Of a DNA stretch of 53,856 bases, positions 1-8,940 are shown in pieces. Positions within the stretch are counted from its first letter, which is position 1; every line of letters starts with the position of its first letter. A program made the translations under genes and the position numbers. The notes beneath the pieces are model-generated. The model saw only the letters and a program-made list of their open reading frames with translations. It made no database searches and was not told the DNA's origin. The stretch is from Chryseobacterium sp. CH21. Its GTDB lineage: Bacteria > Bacteroidota > Bacteroidia > Flavobacteriales > Weeksellaceae. The stretch spans positions 1 to 53,856 of the forward strand of contig NZ_QICI01000018.1 in NCBI RefSeq assembly GCF_004119445.1, in the 5' to 3' direction.

Positions 1-102
1 AGACAAATATATAACCAACAAAAATTAGTAAATTTATAAACCGAAAATCCTCCTTAAGGATTTAAACCAAAATGTCTAAGTTGGTTTGAAGACGTACATT
101 TA

Positions 103-564
103 ATGTACTACTACATTGTTGGTAGTCTCAAAATAACTATTAATGAGAGCGAATTGTTTTTTGAGTGGAAAAAAAAGTTTATGTTTAATTATAATCCTAT
201 TAAATCCATTAAAATTAATGATATAAAAACTATTGTTTTAGATGAAGAAAGACTTCTAAGAAAAATAAAGACAGATGATACTGTAATTCATATCAATAAT
301 TCTAAAATTAAGTCTGAAGATGCAGAAAAATTTATTAGTAGATTGAAAAATGATATTAAAATAATAGATAGTTGGGATGAATTTGCTGAAAAAGGATATT
401 TAAGGTTAGCATATAGAATAAATTCAATAATACTCATTATATCAATTATCATTACTATAATTTTTACAATGTTAAAAGGTTTTAATCCTGTCTCATTATC
501 TGTTTTGTTATTATTTATACCACAACTGATTTTATATCAAAAACAAATGAAAGATAAAAACTAA
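103..564 (+). CDS. Hypothetical membrane protein, possibly 5'-truncated
   Basis: I do not recognise this 153-residue protein. Its first ~95 residues are charged and beta-strand-like, as in small PH-type membrane-associated proteins. Residues ~108-146 form two hydrophobic segments separated by a short KGFNP turn, with a basic tail (QKQMKDKN), so it probably sits in the inner membrane with the N-terminal domain in the cytoplasm. The start is uncertain. The frame stays open upstream of the ATG back to a TAA at 55-57 but offers no other start codon, while an ATG at 73 in another frame (MSKLV, then stop) would run into this frame if one base were lost. A small indel near 75-80 is therefore possible. 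No operon partner is visible. Confidence 0.5.
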   Translation: MYYYIVGSLKITINESELFFEWKKKFMFNYNPIKSIKINDIKTIVLDEERLLRKIKTDDTVIHINNSKIKSEDAEKFISRLKNDIKIIDSWDEFAEKGYLRLAYRINSIILIISIIITIIFTMLKGFNPVSLSVLLLFIPQLILYQKQMKDKN

Positions 565-857
565 TAGGTAATTTTTCAAAATGTGATCAAATTTCAAAAA
601 TACAATATATAAATTAGAATTAAAATAGATTAAAACTCACTATTCTTTCTAAAAATCAATAATATACTCGAACTTTCAATCATTAAAAGCAACAATTACT
701 CAATTGCCAAAATCAAACACCCGTTAAATAATTATTCTTAACTATTATCATTTTCTATTGAAAACAGAATGTTAATTAACAAATTTTATTACCTCAAACG
801 CAATAATAATCAGAAAATTATTACTAACTTTAAACAGAACTTTAAAACCAATTAACT
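565..857. other. Gene-free AT-rich spacer
   Basis: About 290 bases, strongly AT-rich, with no convincing reading frame, hairpin or repeat. It presumably holds the promoter of the small gene that follows; a TAACTTTA at about 824 is a poor match to the flavobacterial -7 box. Confidence 0.4.
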
Positions 858-1223
858 ATGTCACATATATTAGCTGGAGTATTTGGTCATCACAGCGACT
901 ACAAAAAACTGGAAAGTGATCTGGAAAATTCAGGATTCGGAACTTCAGATTACATTGTATACCTTAACGATGGTTCCGGTAATTCCCAATATTTGGCAAG
1001 TGTTACCGTAAATGATCTTAATCAGATAGACCTTGCACGGACTGCATTTGTTCAGAATGCAGCATTGAAATCCTATTTATTTGAAAACATGAAGATCAAT
1101 GAAACCAATTATGATACCATCAAAAGGTATATTGACGCAAGAAACAGAGCTGAAATCCACAGCAGTCCCGAAATTAAGATTAAAACGTCAAGTGACGGTA
1201 TGAATTCTGAAGTGAAATTCTAA
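858..1223 (+). CDS. Hypothetical small cytoplasmic protein
   Basis: A 121-residue soluble protein without signal peptide or membrane segment. The N-terminal half (AGVFGHHSDYKKLESDLENS, then a short strand ending in YIVYL) has the alternating strand-helix pattern of general-stress-protein domains that begin with a residue-pairing 'dial-in' strand, but the similarity is only a visual impression and no function is claimed. The C-terminus is charged and probably disordered. It is monocistronic: its own promoter region lies upstream and a strong hairpin terminator follows at 1246. Confidence 0.6.
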   Translation: MSHILAGVFGHHSDYKKLESDLENSGFGTSDYIVYLNDGSGNSQYLASVTVNDLNQIDLARTAFVQNAALKSYLFENMKINETNYDTIKRYIDARNRAEIHSSPEIKIKTSSDGMNSEVKF

Positions 1224-1245
1224 CGATATAAAATCTAATAGCCGG

Positions 1246-1274
1246 AGATCCGCAGTGCATACTGCGGATCTTTT
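1246..1274 (+). terminator. Rho-independent terminator
   Basis: A perfect 11-bp stem (AGATCCGCAGT/ACTGCGGATCT) with a GCAT loop, followed by TTT, 22 bases after the stop of the small gene at 858-1223. Confidence 0.85.
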
Positions 1275-1277
1275 ATG

Positions 1278-1308
1278 TTTGAAAAAACTAAAAAATTTCG
1301 TATTTTCG
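1278..1308 (+). promoter_or_regulatory. Bacteroidota-type promoter of spoT-nhaA
   Basis: TTTG at 1278-1281, a spacer of exactly 19 bases, then TATTTTCG at 1301-1308. This matches the Bacteroidota consensus TTTG-N19-TAnnTTTG with one mismatch and lies 23 bases before the ATG of the ppGpp synthetase gene. Confidence 0.6.
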
Positions 1309-1331
1309 TCTTATTATAGGCATGTGCACAA

Positions 1332-3542
1332 ATGAGTTACGATTTAGAACAAGAGAATAAGGAGATCCTTGCAAGATATAAGGATCTGATTTCTAACACA
1401 TACAGAACACTGGATGAGGAAAATAATAAGCTCATCCGAAAGGCATTCGATATCGCGCTGGATGCCCACAAGGATCAAAGGAGAAAATCCGGCGAGCCTT
1501 ACATCTACCACCCTATTGCTGTTGCTAAAATTGTAGCAACAGAGATTGGTTTGGGAGCAACTTCTATTGCCTGTGCACTTTTGCATGACGTGATTGAAGA
1601 TTCTGATTATACCTACGAAGATCTGAAGAAAATCTTCGGTGAAAAGATTGCCAGTATCGTGAATGGATTGACCAAAATATCCATCATGAATCATCAGAAT
1701 ATTTCTGTACAGTCTGAAAATTACAGAAAACTGTTGTTGACGCTATCCGAAGATTTCAGGGTTATTCTGATCAAAATTGCAGACCGCCTTCATAATATGA
1801 GAACGCTGGAAAGCATGGCTCCGGATAAGCAGAAAAAAATTGCCTCAGAAACGGTTTATATCTATGCTCCGATGGCTCACCGTCTTGGATTGTACAACAT
1901 CAAATCTGAGCTGGAAGATCTTTCCTTAAAATATAACAGCCCCGAAGTATACAATGAAATCACGGAAAAATTGGAACTTGCCAAAGAAAATCGTGAAAGA
2001 TATATTAATGAATTTACCAAAGAAGTATCAGAAAGGCTTAACGAAGAAGGTTTAAACTTTAAGATCAAAGGCCGTGCAAAAGCCATCTCCTCCATTTACA
2101 GAAAGATGCTGAAACAGGGAGTTTCCTTTGAGGAAGTTTTTGACAACTACGCCATCAGGATTATTTATAAATCGGATGCAAAAAATGAAAAATTTCTTGC
2201 CTGGAAGATCTACTCTATCGTTACGGATGTATACCACAGTAACCCTTCAAGAATGCGTGACTGGATTACACAGCCCCGTTCTACAGGATATGAAAGTTTA
2301 CACTTAACGGTTTTAGGACCAGACAGAAAATGGATTGAAGTACAGATCCGTTCAGAAAGAATGGACGAAATTGCTGAAAAAGGAGTTGCCGCTCATTATA
2401 AATATAAAGAAGGATATAAACAGAGTTCTGATGACAGAAACTTTGAAAGATGGGTAACAGAAATCCGTGAAGTACTGGAGCAGCAGCAAAACCTTTCTAC
2501 TTCGGAACTTTTGGATAATATTAAGCTTAATTTATATTCCAAAGAAGTATTTGTCTTTACCCCGAAAGGAGAGATTAAAATTCTGCCAACCAATGCTACC
2601 GCTCTGGATTTTGCATTCTCTGTCCATTCTGATTTGGGAATGAAATGTCTGGGAGCAAAAATCAACGGAAAATTGGTTCCAATTTCCTATATCCTTCAAA
2701 ACGGAGATCAGGTAGATATTCTTTCTTCACAGAATCAGAAACCAAAATCTGACTGGCTGGAATTCGTAGTGACTTCGAAAGCCAAATCCAAGATTAAAAG
2801 TTATCTGAACTCTCAGAAAAACCAATTGGTTGAAGAAGGAAAAGAAATCCTGCAGAGAAAACTTCGTCATGCAAAAATCAATTTCAATGATGAGGAAATT
2901 AATAAACTTCAAAAGTTCTTTAATTTAAAATCTTCACAAGAGCTTTTCCTTAAATTCCAAAGTAACGAATTGGATGTAAGCAGCCTGAGAAAATATATTG
3001 AAAGTAAAAACGTATTCAATAACTTACTTTCAAGATTCAGAAAATCACCTAATAAGAGTCAGCATTTCGAAGAACATAAAGAGGAAAACCTTGATATGAT
3101 TGTCTTTGGAAAAGATGAAGAAAAGCTGAATTACAGCTATGCAAAATGCTGTACAGTGATTCCTGGAGACAAAATTTTTGGATTCATTACCATCTCAGAC
3201 GGGATTAAAGTTCATAGCGACACCTGTCCGAATGCTATCAATCTGAGAGCACAGTATGACTACCGTGTTATCCCTGCCAAATGGGTAAATGCAGAAAGCT
3301 TCAAAAACAGAGTAAAAATTGAAATTGAAGGACTTGACAGAATGGGGATGATTAATGATATCACAACTGTCATCAGTGGAAGTATGGGAATGGATATGAA
3401 GAGCATGTCTATTGAATCCAACAATGGTGTTTTCACAGGAAATATCAATCTCGAAGTCAAAAACAAAGGTCAGTTGGAAGAGACCTTTAAAAAACTTAAA
3501 AATATTAATGGTGTTTCAAGAGTGAGACGACTACAATCATAA
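1332..3542 (+). CDS. spoT: Bifunctional (p)ppGpp synthetase/hydrolase, RelA/SpoT family
   Basis: 736 residues with the full long-RSH layout. The HD hydrolase domain is intact: YHPIAVA at ~59-65, the HD pair in LLHDVIED at 85-86, and KIADRLHNMRTLE near 150. The synthetase domain follows (SSIYRKM, RDWITQPRSTGYESLHLTV, near 250-330). A TGS domain starts near 405 (VFVFTPKGEIKILPT), then a Cys-containing linker and a C-terminal ACT domain (about 665-735, starting KIEIEGLDRMGMI). Both catalytic halves look complete, so it should make and degrade the alarmone that controls growth during starvation. nhaA starts 2 bases after its stop, so the two are cotranscribed and probably translationally coupled. 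Confidence 0.95.
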   Translation: MSYDLEQENKEILARYKDLISNTYRTLDEENNKLIRKAFDIALDAHKDQRRKSGEPYIYHPIAVAKIVATEIGLGATSIACALLHDVIEDSDYTYEDLKKIFGEKIASIVNGLTKISIMNHQNISVQSENYRKLLLTLSEDFRVILIKIADRLHNMRTLESMAPDKQKKIASETVYIYAPMAHRLGLYNIKSELEDLSLKYNSPEVYNEITEKLELAKENRERYINEFTKEVSERLNEEGLNFKIKGRAKAISSIYRKMLKQGVSFEEVFDNYAIRIIYKSDAKNEKFLAWKIYSIVTDVYHSNPSRMRDWITQPRSTGYESLHLTVLGPDRKWIEVQIRSERMDEIAEKGVAAHYKYKEGYKQSSDDRNFERWVTEIREVLEQQQNLSTSELLDNIKLNLYSKEVFVFTPKGEIKILPTNATALDFAFSVHSDLGMKCLGAKINGKLVPISYILQNGDQVDILSSQNQKPKSDWLEFVVTSKAKSKIKSYLNSQKNQLVEEGKEILQRKLRHAKINFNDEEINKLQKFFNLKSSQELFLKFQSNELDVSSLRKYIESKNVFNNLLSRFRKSPNKSQHFEEHKEENLDMIVFGKDEEKLNYSYAKCCTVIPGDKIFGFITISDGIKVHSDTCPNAINLRAQYDYRVIPAKWVNAESFKNRVKIEIEGLDRMGMINDITTVISGSMGMDMKSMSIESNNGVFTGNINLEVKNKGQLEETFKKLKNINGVSRVRRLQS

Positions 3543-3544
3543 AC

Positions 3545-4723
3545 ATGAATTTATCTCTTTATTTTAAAAAATTTTTCAATAACAGCCAGTCCTCAGGAAT
3601 TATTCTTATTTTCTGTGTGCTTATTTCATTACTAATTGCCAACTCTTCTGCTGCAGAGAATTTTCAGCATTTTTTAGACACAGAAGTGGGCACTCACCTT
3701 TTCGGATTGGAATATCCTGTCAGCATCTGGATCAACGATGGATTAATGGCTGTATTTTTCCTTCTGGTGGGTCTTGAAATAAAACGTGAACTTGTAGAAG
3801 GTGAGCTTTCATCTTTTAAAAATGCCTCCCTTCCTATTTTTGCTGCGGTAGGCGGAATGCTTGTTCCGGCTGTTATCTACAGTATTTTCAACACAGGTAC
3901 AGAATACAGCAACGGCTGGGGAATTCCTATGGCTACAGATATTGCTTTCTCGCTCGCTATTATTTCGATGTTGGGTAAAAAAATCCCGAATTCCATCAAA
4001 ATATTCTTGGCAGCACTGGCTATTGTAGACGATCTGGGTGCTATCCTTGTAATTGCCATTTTTTACACTGAACAAATTCATTGGACCTATCTTTTATTGT
4101 CTTTTGGAGTGACTGCCCTGCTGTTTATTTTAAACTTTTTAAAAGTAACCAAAACGATATTTTATATCATTCCGGGATTGTTTCTATGGTATTTCCTTCA
4201 TCATTCCGGAATTCATGCAACGATAGCTGGCGTTTTATTGGCCTTTTCCATTCCTACCAATGCTTCCAATGTAGAAATTTCGCCATTGGAAAAACTGGAG
4301 CATCAGCTTCATATTCCGGTAAGTTTTCTGATCATGCCAATATTTGCTTTAACCAATACCAATATCACTTTTTCCAGTGACATGGTGGCTGGTCTTACCA
4401 GTACATTAGGACTGGGTATTATTTGTGGTTTGATATTAGGAAAGCTGATCGGAATCAATCTGTTCTCACTGATCGCTATCAAATTAAAGCTCAGTTCTCT
4501 GCCTCAAAACAGCAACTGGCTTCAAATGATTGGGGTTGGTTTGTTGGCCGGAATCGGATTTACGATGTCTATTTTCATTGCATTGCTTTCCTTTAAAGGC
4601 GAACTTCATATTCAGGACGAAGCAAAGTTTGCTATTTTGATTGCTTCTTTTGTGGCAGCCATTGCTGGATTTCTCATATTGAGTGCCAGTTCAAAAGAAA
4701 ACCCTGATCTGGAAGAGAATTAA
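3545..4723 (+). CDS. nhaA: Na+/H+ antiporter NhaA
   Basis: 392 residues, the usual NhaA length. Family signatures include the TM2 stretch FLLVGLEIKREL, the IPMATDIAFSLAI region and LAIVDDLGAILVIA. The last carries the paired aspartates (DD) that bind Na+/H+ in NhaA. About 11-12 hydrophobic segments follow, including GLLAGIGFTMSIFIALLSF near the C-terminus. It exchanges external protons for internal sodium in the inner membrane, keeping pH and sodium balanced. The pairing with spoT is spacing-based; I see no functional link. Its stop codon overlaps by three bases the stop of the convergent YihY gene, and there is no terminator between them. Confidence 0.95.
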   Translation: MNLSLYFKKFFNNSQSSGIILIFCVLISLLIANSSAAENFQHFLDTEVGTHLFGLEYPVSIWINDGLMAVFFLLVGLEIKRELVEGELSSFKNASLPIFAAVGGMLVPAVIYSIFNTGTEYSNGWGIPMATDIAFSLAIISMLGKKIPNSIKIFLAALAIVDDLGAILVIAIFYTEQIHWTYLLLSFGVTALLFILNFLKVTKTIFYIIPGLFLWYFLHHSGIHATIAGVLLAFSIPTNASNVEISPLEKLEHQLHIPVSFLIMPIFALTNTNITFSSDMVAGLTSTLGLGIICGLILGKLIGINLFSLIAIKLKLSSLPQNSNWLQMIGVGLLAGIGFTMSIFIALLSFKGELHIQDEAKFAILIASFVAAIAGFLILSASSKENPDLEEN

Positions 4724-5733
4724 TCTTTCTTCCGGTTTTCAAATTTTCTTCTATGTTCCTCATCGCCATCAAAATCGGGTTCTGCAATCAGAGTGTGATA
4801 GTGCATTGTTTCTTTCTGAATTTCATCAGACAGCAGTTTCTCTATTCTGAGTTTTCTGATAGCCATATTGAGTTCGTTTCCGAATAAAAGGAGATATACA
4901 TTCACATTCACCCAAACCATCAGCAGAATCATACTTCCGATGGATCCATAGAGTACATTATATCTTGCAATATCCTTTACATAAATGGCAAAGATATAAG
5001 TAGTCACCACAAACAGAACAGTCGTTAGAATAGCTCCCGGAACGGCCTGACGGAATCTGGTAATTTTTACCGTTCCCAACCAGTAAAATAAACTAAGAAG
5101 TATAAAATAAAAAAGAGGAAAAGAAACAAATCCGATGATACTTGAGAGATTATCTACAAGCCATGTAATATCATAAGCCGGCGTAAAGAGTTTCATAACA
5201 ACCTCAACATAGTATACCCCGAAAAGGGCTAGAAAAACAATGGTAATAAAACCTATTGTAATAAAGAACGAAAGAATAAACTCCTTTACATCGCTCAGCT
5301 TTTCATCTGAATTTTCATTAAAACCATTGATCAGGGAAAAAGTACCATTGGTAGCAAAAACAAGCGCCAGAACGATCGTAAGATTGCTGATCCCTCTCAT
5401 ATTCGGGATAATATTGTTCTCGATATACCCTCTTACATCACCCTCCATATTGGAAGGAAAAACATTATGCATCAATACGTCAAAAATATAGAACTGCAGC
5501 TTGTCATAATGCGGCATATAAGGCAAAACAGAAAGTAAGAATAGAATAAAAGGAAACAAACTTATGGTAAAGCTCCAGGAAATAGCCGCCGCTTTTCTTC
5601 CTATTTTTCCTTTGAAAATACCTGAAATATAGATCTGAAACATCTGCCAAAGCGATATTCCCAAAACAGGAATATGGATGCTGTCAAAAAACTCTTGAAT
5701 TTTCAAAATAAATCTGGGAACCTTTACACTCAT
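4720..5733 (-). CDS. YihY/BrkB-family inner-membrane protein
   Basis: 337 residues with about six transmembrane segments and YihY/UPF0761 family hallmarks: GRKAAAISWSFTISLFPFILFLLSVLPY near the N-terminus, VPGAILTTVLFVV, and YGSIGSMILLMVWVNVNVYLLLFGNELN near the C-terminus, then a charged tail. The family was misnamed ribonuclease BN in older databases; its real role is still unclear and it is best called a membrane protein. It is transcribed alone from a TACATTTG box at 5753-5760. Its 3' end overlaps the end of nhaA tail to tail. Confidence 0.85.
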   Translation of the reverse strand: MSVKVPRFILKIQEFFDSIHIPVLGISLWQMFQIYISGIFKGKIGRKAAAISWSFTISLFPFILFLLSVLPYMPHYDKLQFYIFDVLMHNVFPSNMEGDVRGYIENNIIPNMRGISNLTIVLALVFATNGTFSLINGFNENSDEKLSDVKEFILSFFITIGFITIVFLALFGVYYVEVVMKLFTPAYDITWLVDNLSSIIGFVSFPLFYFILLSLFYWLGTVKITRFRQAVPGAILTTVLFVVTTYIFAIYVKDIARYNVLYGSIGSMILLMVWVNVNVYLLLFGNELNMAIRKLRIEKLLSDEIQKETMHYHTLIAEPDFDGDEEHRRKFENRKKD

Positions 5734-5752
5734 CGATTTGGATGTCTTTATA

Positions 5753-5760
5753 CAAATGTA
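5753..5760 (-). promoter_or_regulatory. -7 promoter box of the YihY gene
   Basis: TACATTTG on the reverse strand matches TAnnTTTG, 20 bases before the ATG. The -33 element is weak (TTTC about 20 bases further up). Confidence 0.45.
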
Positions 5761-5789
5761 GGGGAATTAAATTAAATAGGGAAAAGATA

Positions 5790-6048
5790 GGTGAGAGATG
5801 TTAGGTGGCAGATTGTAGGGATTAGGGGTTTTGAGTTTAATGTTCAGGGGTTAAAGTTTAAGGTTATGATTGACTAGGAATAAAAGCCACCCACAATTGA
5901 TACCTCGCAACTCTCAACCAGAAACTCATAACTAAATAACCTCGCAACTAATATAACTTGCAACTCGAATCCCGAAACCTGCAACTTGCAACAAATAACC
6001 TCGCAATTCGCAACAAAAGAAACCAGCAACAAATTAACCGCGAAACCC
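5790..6048. repeat. Dispersed 'GCAACTCGCAAC' word repeat, copy A
   Basis: A non-coding stretch between yihY and rlmH made of short recurring words: TTAAAGTTTAAG at 5851, several CTCGCAACT/ACTTGCAACT units from ~5902, a segment at 5981-6002 that matches 21 of 22 bases of the reverse complement of 8957-8978, and AACCAGCAACAAATTAAC at 6021-6038, found again exactly at 48026-48043. It carries no reading frame of note. The rlmH promoter abuts its end. Confidence 0.6.
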
Positions 6049-6049
6049 C

Positions 6050-6057
6050 TATCTTTG
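6050..6057 (+). promoter_or_regulatory. -7 promoter box of rlmH
   Basis: TATCTTTG, a perfect TAnnTTTG box, 19 bases before the rlmH ATG. No TTTG at the usual -33 spacing was found. Confidence 0.55.
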
Positions 6058-6076
6058 CACTCTGAAACTTCTTACA

Positions 6077-6550
6077 ATGCGAATCAGTTTACTTTGTATC
6101 GGTAAAACAGACGATAAGGAAATTACGTCTTTGATCAATTATTATCTCAACCGTTTACCCAAACACTGGAATTTTGAAATTACCGAAATACCGGATGTTA
6201 AAAATGCCAAAAACCTATCTTCTGATCTTCTTAAAAAAGAGGAAGCCAAGTTATTCTTAAACCATATTGATAAAAATGATCTGGTCATTATTCTTGATGA
6301 AAAAGGAAAACAGTTTACCAGTCGTGAATTTTCTCAAAAAATTGATATCTGGATGAATTCTTCTGTGAAAAAAGTACATATTCTGATTGGAGGAGCTTAT
6401 GGCTTTTCTGAAGAAATTTACAGCAGAGCGAATGAAAAAATGTCTTTATCCAAAATGACTTTTACCCATCAGATGATCCGCCTTTTTATTGTGGAACAGC
6501 TTTACCGAGCTGATCAGATTTTACAGGGGAAACCTTATCATAACGATTAA
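6077..6550 (+). CDS. rlmH: 23S rRNA (pseudouridine-1915-N3)-methyltransferase RlmH
   Basis: 157 residues, the normal size for this SPOUT-fold enzyme. Family motifs are clear: LDEKGKQFTSREF at 73-85, the SAM-binding knot loop LIGGAYGFS at 103-111, and the C-terminal MTFTHQMIRLFIVEQLYRA plus HND end. It methylates pseudouridine 1915 in helix 69 of 23S rRNA on the assembled ribosome, using S-adenosylmethionine. It has its own -7 box and is closed by a palindromic terminator shared with the convergent trmL, another SPOUT RNA methyltransferase. Confidence 0.95.
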   Translation: MRISLLCIGKTDDKEITSLINYYLNRLPKHWNFEITEIPDVKNAKNLSSDLLKKEEAKLFLNHIDKNDLVIILDEKGKQFTSREFSQKIDIWMNSSVKKVHILIGGAYGFSEEIYSRANEKMSLSKMTFTHQMIRLFIVEQLYRADQILQGKPYHND

Positions 6551-6556
6551 AAACAA

Positions 6557-6580
6557 AACCCTTCTGAGCTCAGAAGGGTT
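6557..6580. terminator. Bidirectional terminator between rlmH and trmL
   Basis: A perfect 24-base palindrome with a 10-bp stem (AACCCTTCTG/CAGAAGGGTT) and AGCT loop. It lies 6 bases after the rlmH stop, with an A-rich left flank and T-rich right flank, so it can serve both convergent genes. Confidence 0.85.
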
Positions 6581-6623
6581 TATATTTCTATAGGCTTTCG
6601 AGCCTTTTGTTTATCAGAATTGA

Positions 6624-7076
6624 TTATTTCATGCCGATCTGTCTCTTTGCTTCCCCTATTACAAAAGCAACGGAATTGGCAATATTAAAACTCCTGATAA
6701 GCTTCGACATAGGAATGGTTAAATGGTTTTCAAAACGATCCAACACCTCTTTACTCAGCCCTACACTCTCCTTTCCGAAAACCAGCCAGTCACCATCCTG
6801 AAAATCAGTTTCCAGATATGACTTTTCAGCATGTGAGCTCATTAGAAAAACACGTGACATATCTGGAATGGTATTAACCCATTCATCTACATCTGCATAT
6901 TCAGTAACATCGAGATGCACCCAATAATCTAATCCGGAACGTTTCAGATTTTTATCATTAATTACAAATCCAAACGGATGAATCAGGTGTAACCTGCTTT
7001 CGGTTCCTACACATAATCTTCCGATATTTCCTGTATTATTAGGGATTTCAGGTTCTACAAGAACAATATTCAACAT
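6624..7076 (-). CDS. trmL: tRNA (cytidine/uridine-34-2'-O)-methyltransferase TrmL
   Basis: 150 residues, a minimal SPOUT methyltransferase. The signatures are PEIPNNTGNIGR at 9-20, FGKESVGL at 100-107 and IPMSKLIRSFNIANSVA at 121-137, which together form the trefoil knot and SAM site typical of TrmL. It adds a 2'-O-methyl group to the wobble base of leucine tRNAs. TrmH-type relatives share the fold, but the short length without an extra RNA-binding domain favours TrmL. It stands alone. Confidence 0.9.
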   Translation of the reverse strand: MLNIVLVEPEIPNNTGNIGRLCVGTESRLHLIHPFGFVINDKNLKRSGLDYWVHLDVTEYADVDEWVNTIPDMSRVFLMSSHAEKSYLETDFQDGDWLVFGKESVGLSKEVLDRFENHLTIPMSKLIRSFNIANSVAFVIGEAKRQIGMK

Positions 7077-7144
7077 CTTTCTATCTCTTTATTCGTTTTT
7101 TTAGTATGGATTTATTTAAATGATCTGGATAGGATTTTTTCAAT

Positions 7145-7957
7145 TTATTTTTTTACACATTTAGCATAAACATCGGTCAACACAGCTTTTTCATACCCCA
7201 GGGCTACTGCTTTATCAAGGTTTTCACAACCTTCTTTAAGTTTGGAAGTATCAAATAGAATCATCGCCTTACTCACATAAGATTGTGCAAATTTAGGATC
7301 TATAGAAATCGCTTTATTTGCATCTGTAAGTGCTTCCTTATATTTTTTCATTTTAAAATAAACATCTGCCCGGCCATTGTAAAGCAGTGATTCCGGTTTT
7401 TCTGCAAGAAGTTGATTATAATCTTTTAAAGCTCCGTCAAGGTCACCATTATTCTTTTTGAGATTGGCCAATCCTGTCTTTGCAAAAAGATTATCAGGAG
7501 CAAAAGTTAAAATCTGATTAAGGTCTTTGATAGCAAGTTCTTTTTTTCCCTGACTGTCATAAATTTTGGAACGTGTAAGATATAAATCCGGAGTTTCAGC
7601 ATTCACCTGAAGTCCTTTTTCTATATATTCCAGCGCTTTTACCTTATTTCCTTTCTGACTGTAAAGCGAAGAAAGATTGGCATAAACGGAAACCGACAAT
7701 GGATTTGCTTTCAAGGCAGATTCATAGGATTTAAAAGCCTGAGTGGTCTTTCCAAGTCTTCTCTGAGATGTTCCGAGATAATCGTAATACTCTGATTGAA
7801 ATTTTTGGATCTGTTCTTTTTCTGCCAGTTTTAAATACTGTTCTTCAGCACATTTATAATCGGCTTTGTTAAAACATTCTTCAGCCAGTTTTTTATCCTG
7901 GGCATAGAAATTAAGGGAAATACTGAGGGAAATTACTAGTAATACATTTTTTTTCAT
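7145..7957 (-). CDS. Secreted/periplasmic TPR-repeat protein
   Basis: 270 residues with an N-terminal signal peptide ending in FYAQ and then successive tetratricopeptide repeats covering most of the chain (for example SYESALKANPLSVSVYANLSS-type units with the usual A, G, Y and P spacing). TPR stacks form protein-docking surfaces, so a scaffold role in the periplasm is likely; no partner can be named. The ATG overlaps the stop of the PAP2 gene by four bases (ATGA), which indicates translational coupling and makes it the last gene of the tatA-PAP2-TPR operon. Confidence 0.8.
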   Translation of the reverse strand: MKKNVLLVISLSISLNFYAQDKKLAEECFNKADYKCAEEQYLKLAEKEQIQKFQSEYYDYLGTSQRRLGKTTQAFKSYESALKANPLSVSVYANLSSLYSQKGNKVKALEYIEKGLQVNAETPDLYLTRSKIYDSQGKKELAIKDLNQILTFAPDNLFAKTGLANLKKNNGDLDGALKDYNQLLAEKPESLLYNGRADVYFKMKKYKEALTDANKAISIDPKFAQSYVSKAMILFDTSKLKEGCENLDKAVALGYEKAVLTDVYAKCVKK

Positions 7958-8520
7958 GAGGTTATAGATTGTTTATTGATCACTTTTTTGGCGAGTGCAC
8001 CAAATATCACTCCCAATAAAGATCCAACAAACGCCCCCACCAAAATATCTATCGGGAAATGCACTCCTAAATATATTCGGCTGTAGGAAACCACTATAGC
8101 CCATACAAATATAGCATATGGAAACCATTTAAGTTTATTTTTCAATAAAATACTTAAAAAAGAAGCCAAAAAGAAGGTATTGGAAGCATGGGCAGAATAA
8201 AACCCAAACTGTCCACCGCATTTCACGATTCTCATATGATGTTCCAAAGTAGGATCATGACAAGGTCTCAGCCTTGCCACACCATATTTAAAAACACTAG
8301 CCAACTGGTCAGAAACTGTTGCACCAATAGCCAAAAATACAAGGATAAAAACTAAAGATCTTAGTTTATAACTTTTGTATAAAAAATAAAGAAATATAAT
8401 ATAAAGTGGCACCCAGATCCAGGTACTGGAAATCAGCATCCAAAACTGGTCGAAAGATGAATCGCCCAAATTATTAAGGTAAAGAAATACCTTCTTATCT
8501 TCCTGAATAATCTCCTCCAT
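7954..8520 (-). CDS. PAP2-family membrane phosphatase
   Basis: 188 residues with several membrane segments and the three PAP2 phosphatase motifs: KYGVARLRP at 78-86, YSAHASN at 108-114 and YSRIYLGVHFPIDI at 146-159. These give the catalytic histidines and the phosphate-binding K, R and R. Such enzymes dephosphorylate lipid phosphates such as undecaprenyl pyrophosphate, phosphatidic acid or lipid A at the outer face of the inner membrane; the sequence alone does not say which. It starts 2 bases after the end of the tatA-like gene and overlaps the TPR gene. Confidence 0.85.
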   Translation of the reverse strand: MEEIIQEDKKVFLYLNNLGDSSFDQFWMLISSTWIWVPLYIIFLYFLYKSYKLRSLVFILVFLAIGATVSDQLASVFKYGVARLRPCHDPTLEHHMRIVKCGGQFGFYSAHASNTFFLASFLSILLKNKLKWFPYAIFVWAIVVSYSRIYLGVHFPIDILVGAFVGSLLGVIFGALAKKVINKQSITS

Positions 8521-8522
8521 GA

Positions 8523-8864
8523 TTATCTGCTTACTGGTCCTTCGTAAGTATCATCATCTGCCGGCTTTGGTTTCGGAGGTTCATTAGAAGCAACGGAAGA
8601 AGGCTCCGTAAGAATATCTTTTTTGATATCATTCATTGGGTTGAAATCTTTTGCTGCATCTTTTACCTTTTCAATCTCACGCTTGATTTCGGAAACAGGG
8701 TTATCTGTTTCCTTCATGATTTCAGTTTTGATATCTTCTACTGCTCCACGCATTTTTCTTACGCCTGCACCTAAGTCACGCGCAATCTGTGGCAGTTTAT
8801 CCGGGCCGAATAATACAACGATTGCAATGGCAATGAGTGCCATTTCTCCAATGCTTAATTCCAT
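8523..8864 (-). CDS. tatA: Sec-independent translocase subunit TatA/TatB-like
   Basis: 113 residues. One short N-terminal transmembrane helix (about 6-20) is followed by the FGPDKLP hinge and an amphipathic helix (IARDLGAGVRKMRGAVEDIKTEI), then a charged, Pro-rich tail. That is the TatA/B/E layout. In Bacteroidota a TatA-like pore former that takes folded proteins across the inner membrane is usual; the length slightly exceeds a classical TatA, so a TatB-like role cannot be excluded. No tatC lies in the window. It leads a compact operon with the PAP2 and TPR genes. Confidence 0.85.
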   Translation of the reverse strand: MELSIGEMALIAIAIVVLFGPDKLPQIARDLGAGVRKMRGAVEDIKTEIMKETDNPVSEIKREIEKVKDAAKDFNPMNDIKKDILTEPSSVASNEPPKPKPADDDTYEGPVSR

Positions 8865-8940
8865 GGTGTAAAATTACAAAAGTTTATTGCATTTATGGAC
8901 TGTAAACTAAAAATTTAAACAAATTTTAAGATTTTATAAA

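Noticed and set aside
45..63. Small hairpin AAATCC/GGATTT upstream of the first gene
   Set aside because: Short stem with no T-run and no gene visible to its left; too weak to call a terminator.
1344..1694. Reverse-strand open frame of 116 codons inside spoT
   Set aside because: Antisense shadow of a well-conserved gene; no signal or motif in it.
5876..6040. CRISPR array in the GCAACT-rich block
   Set aside because: Repeat units are 10-14 bases, irregular in spacing and sequence; there are no equal spacers and no cas genes.
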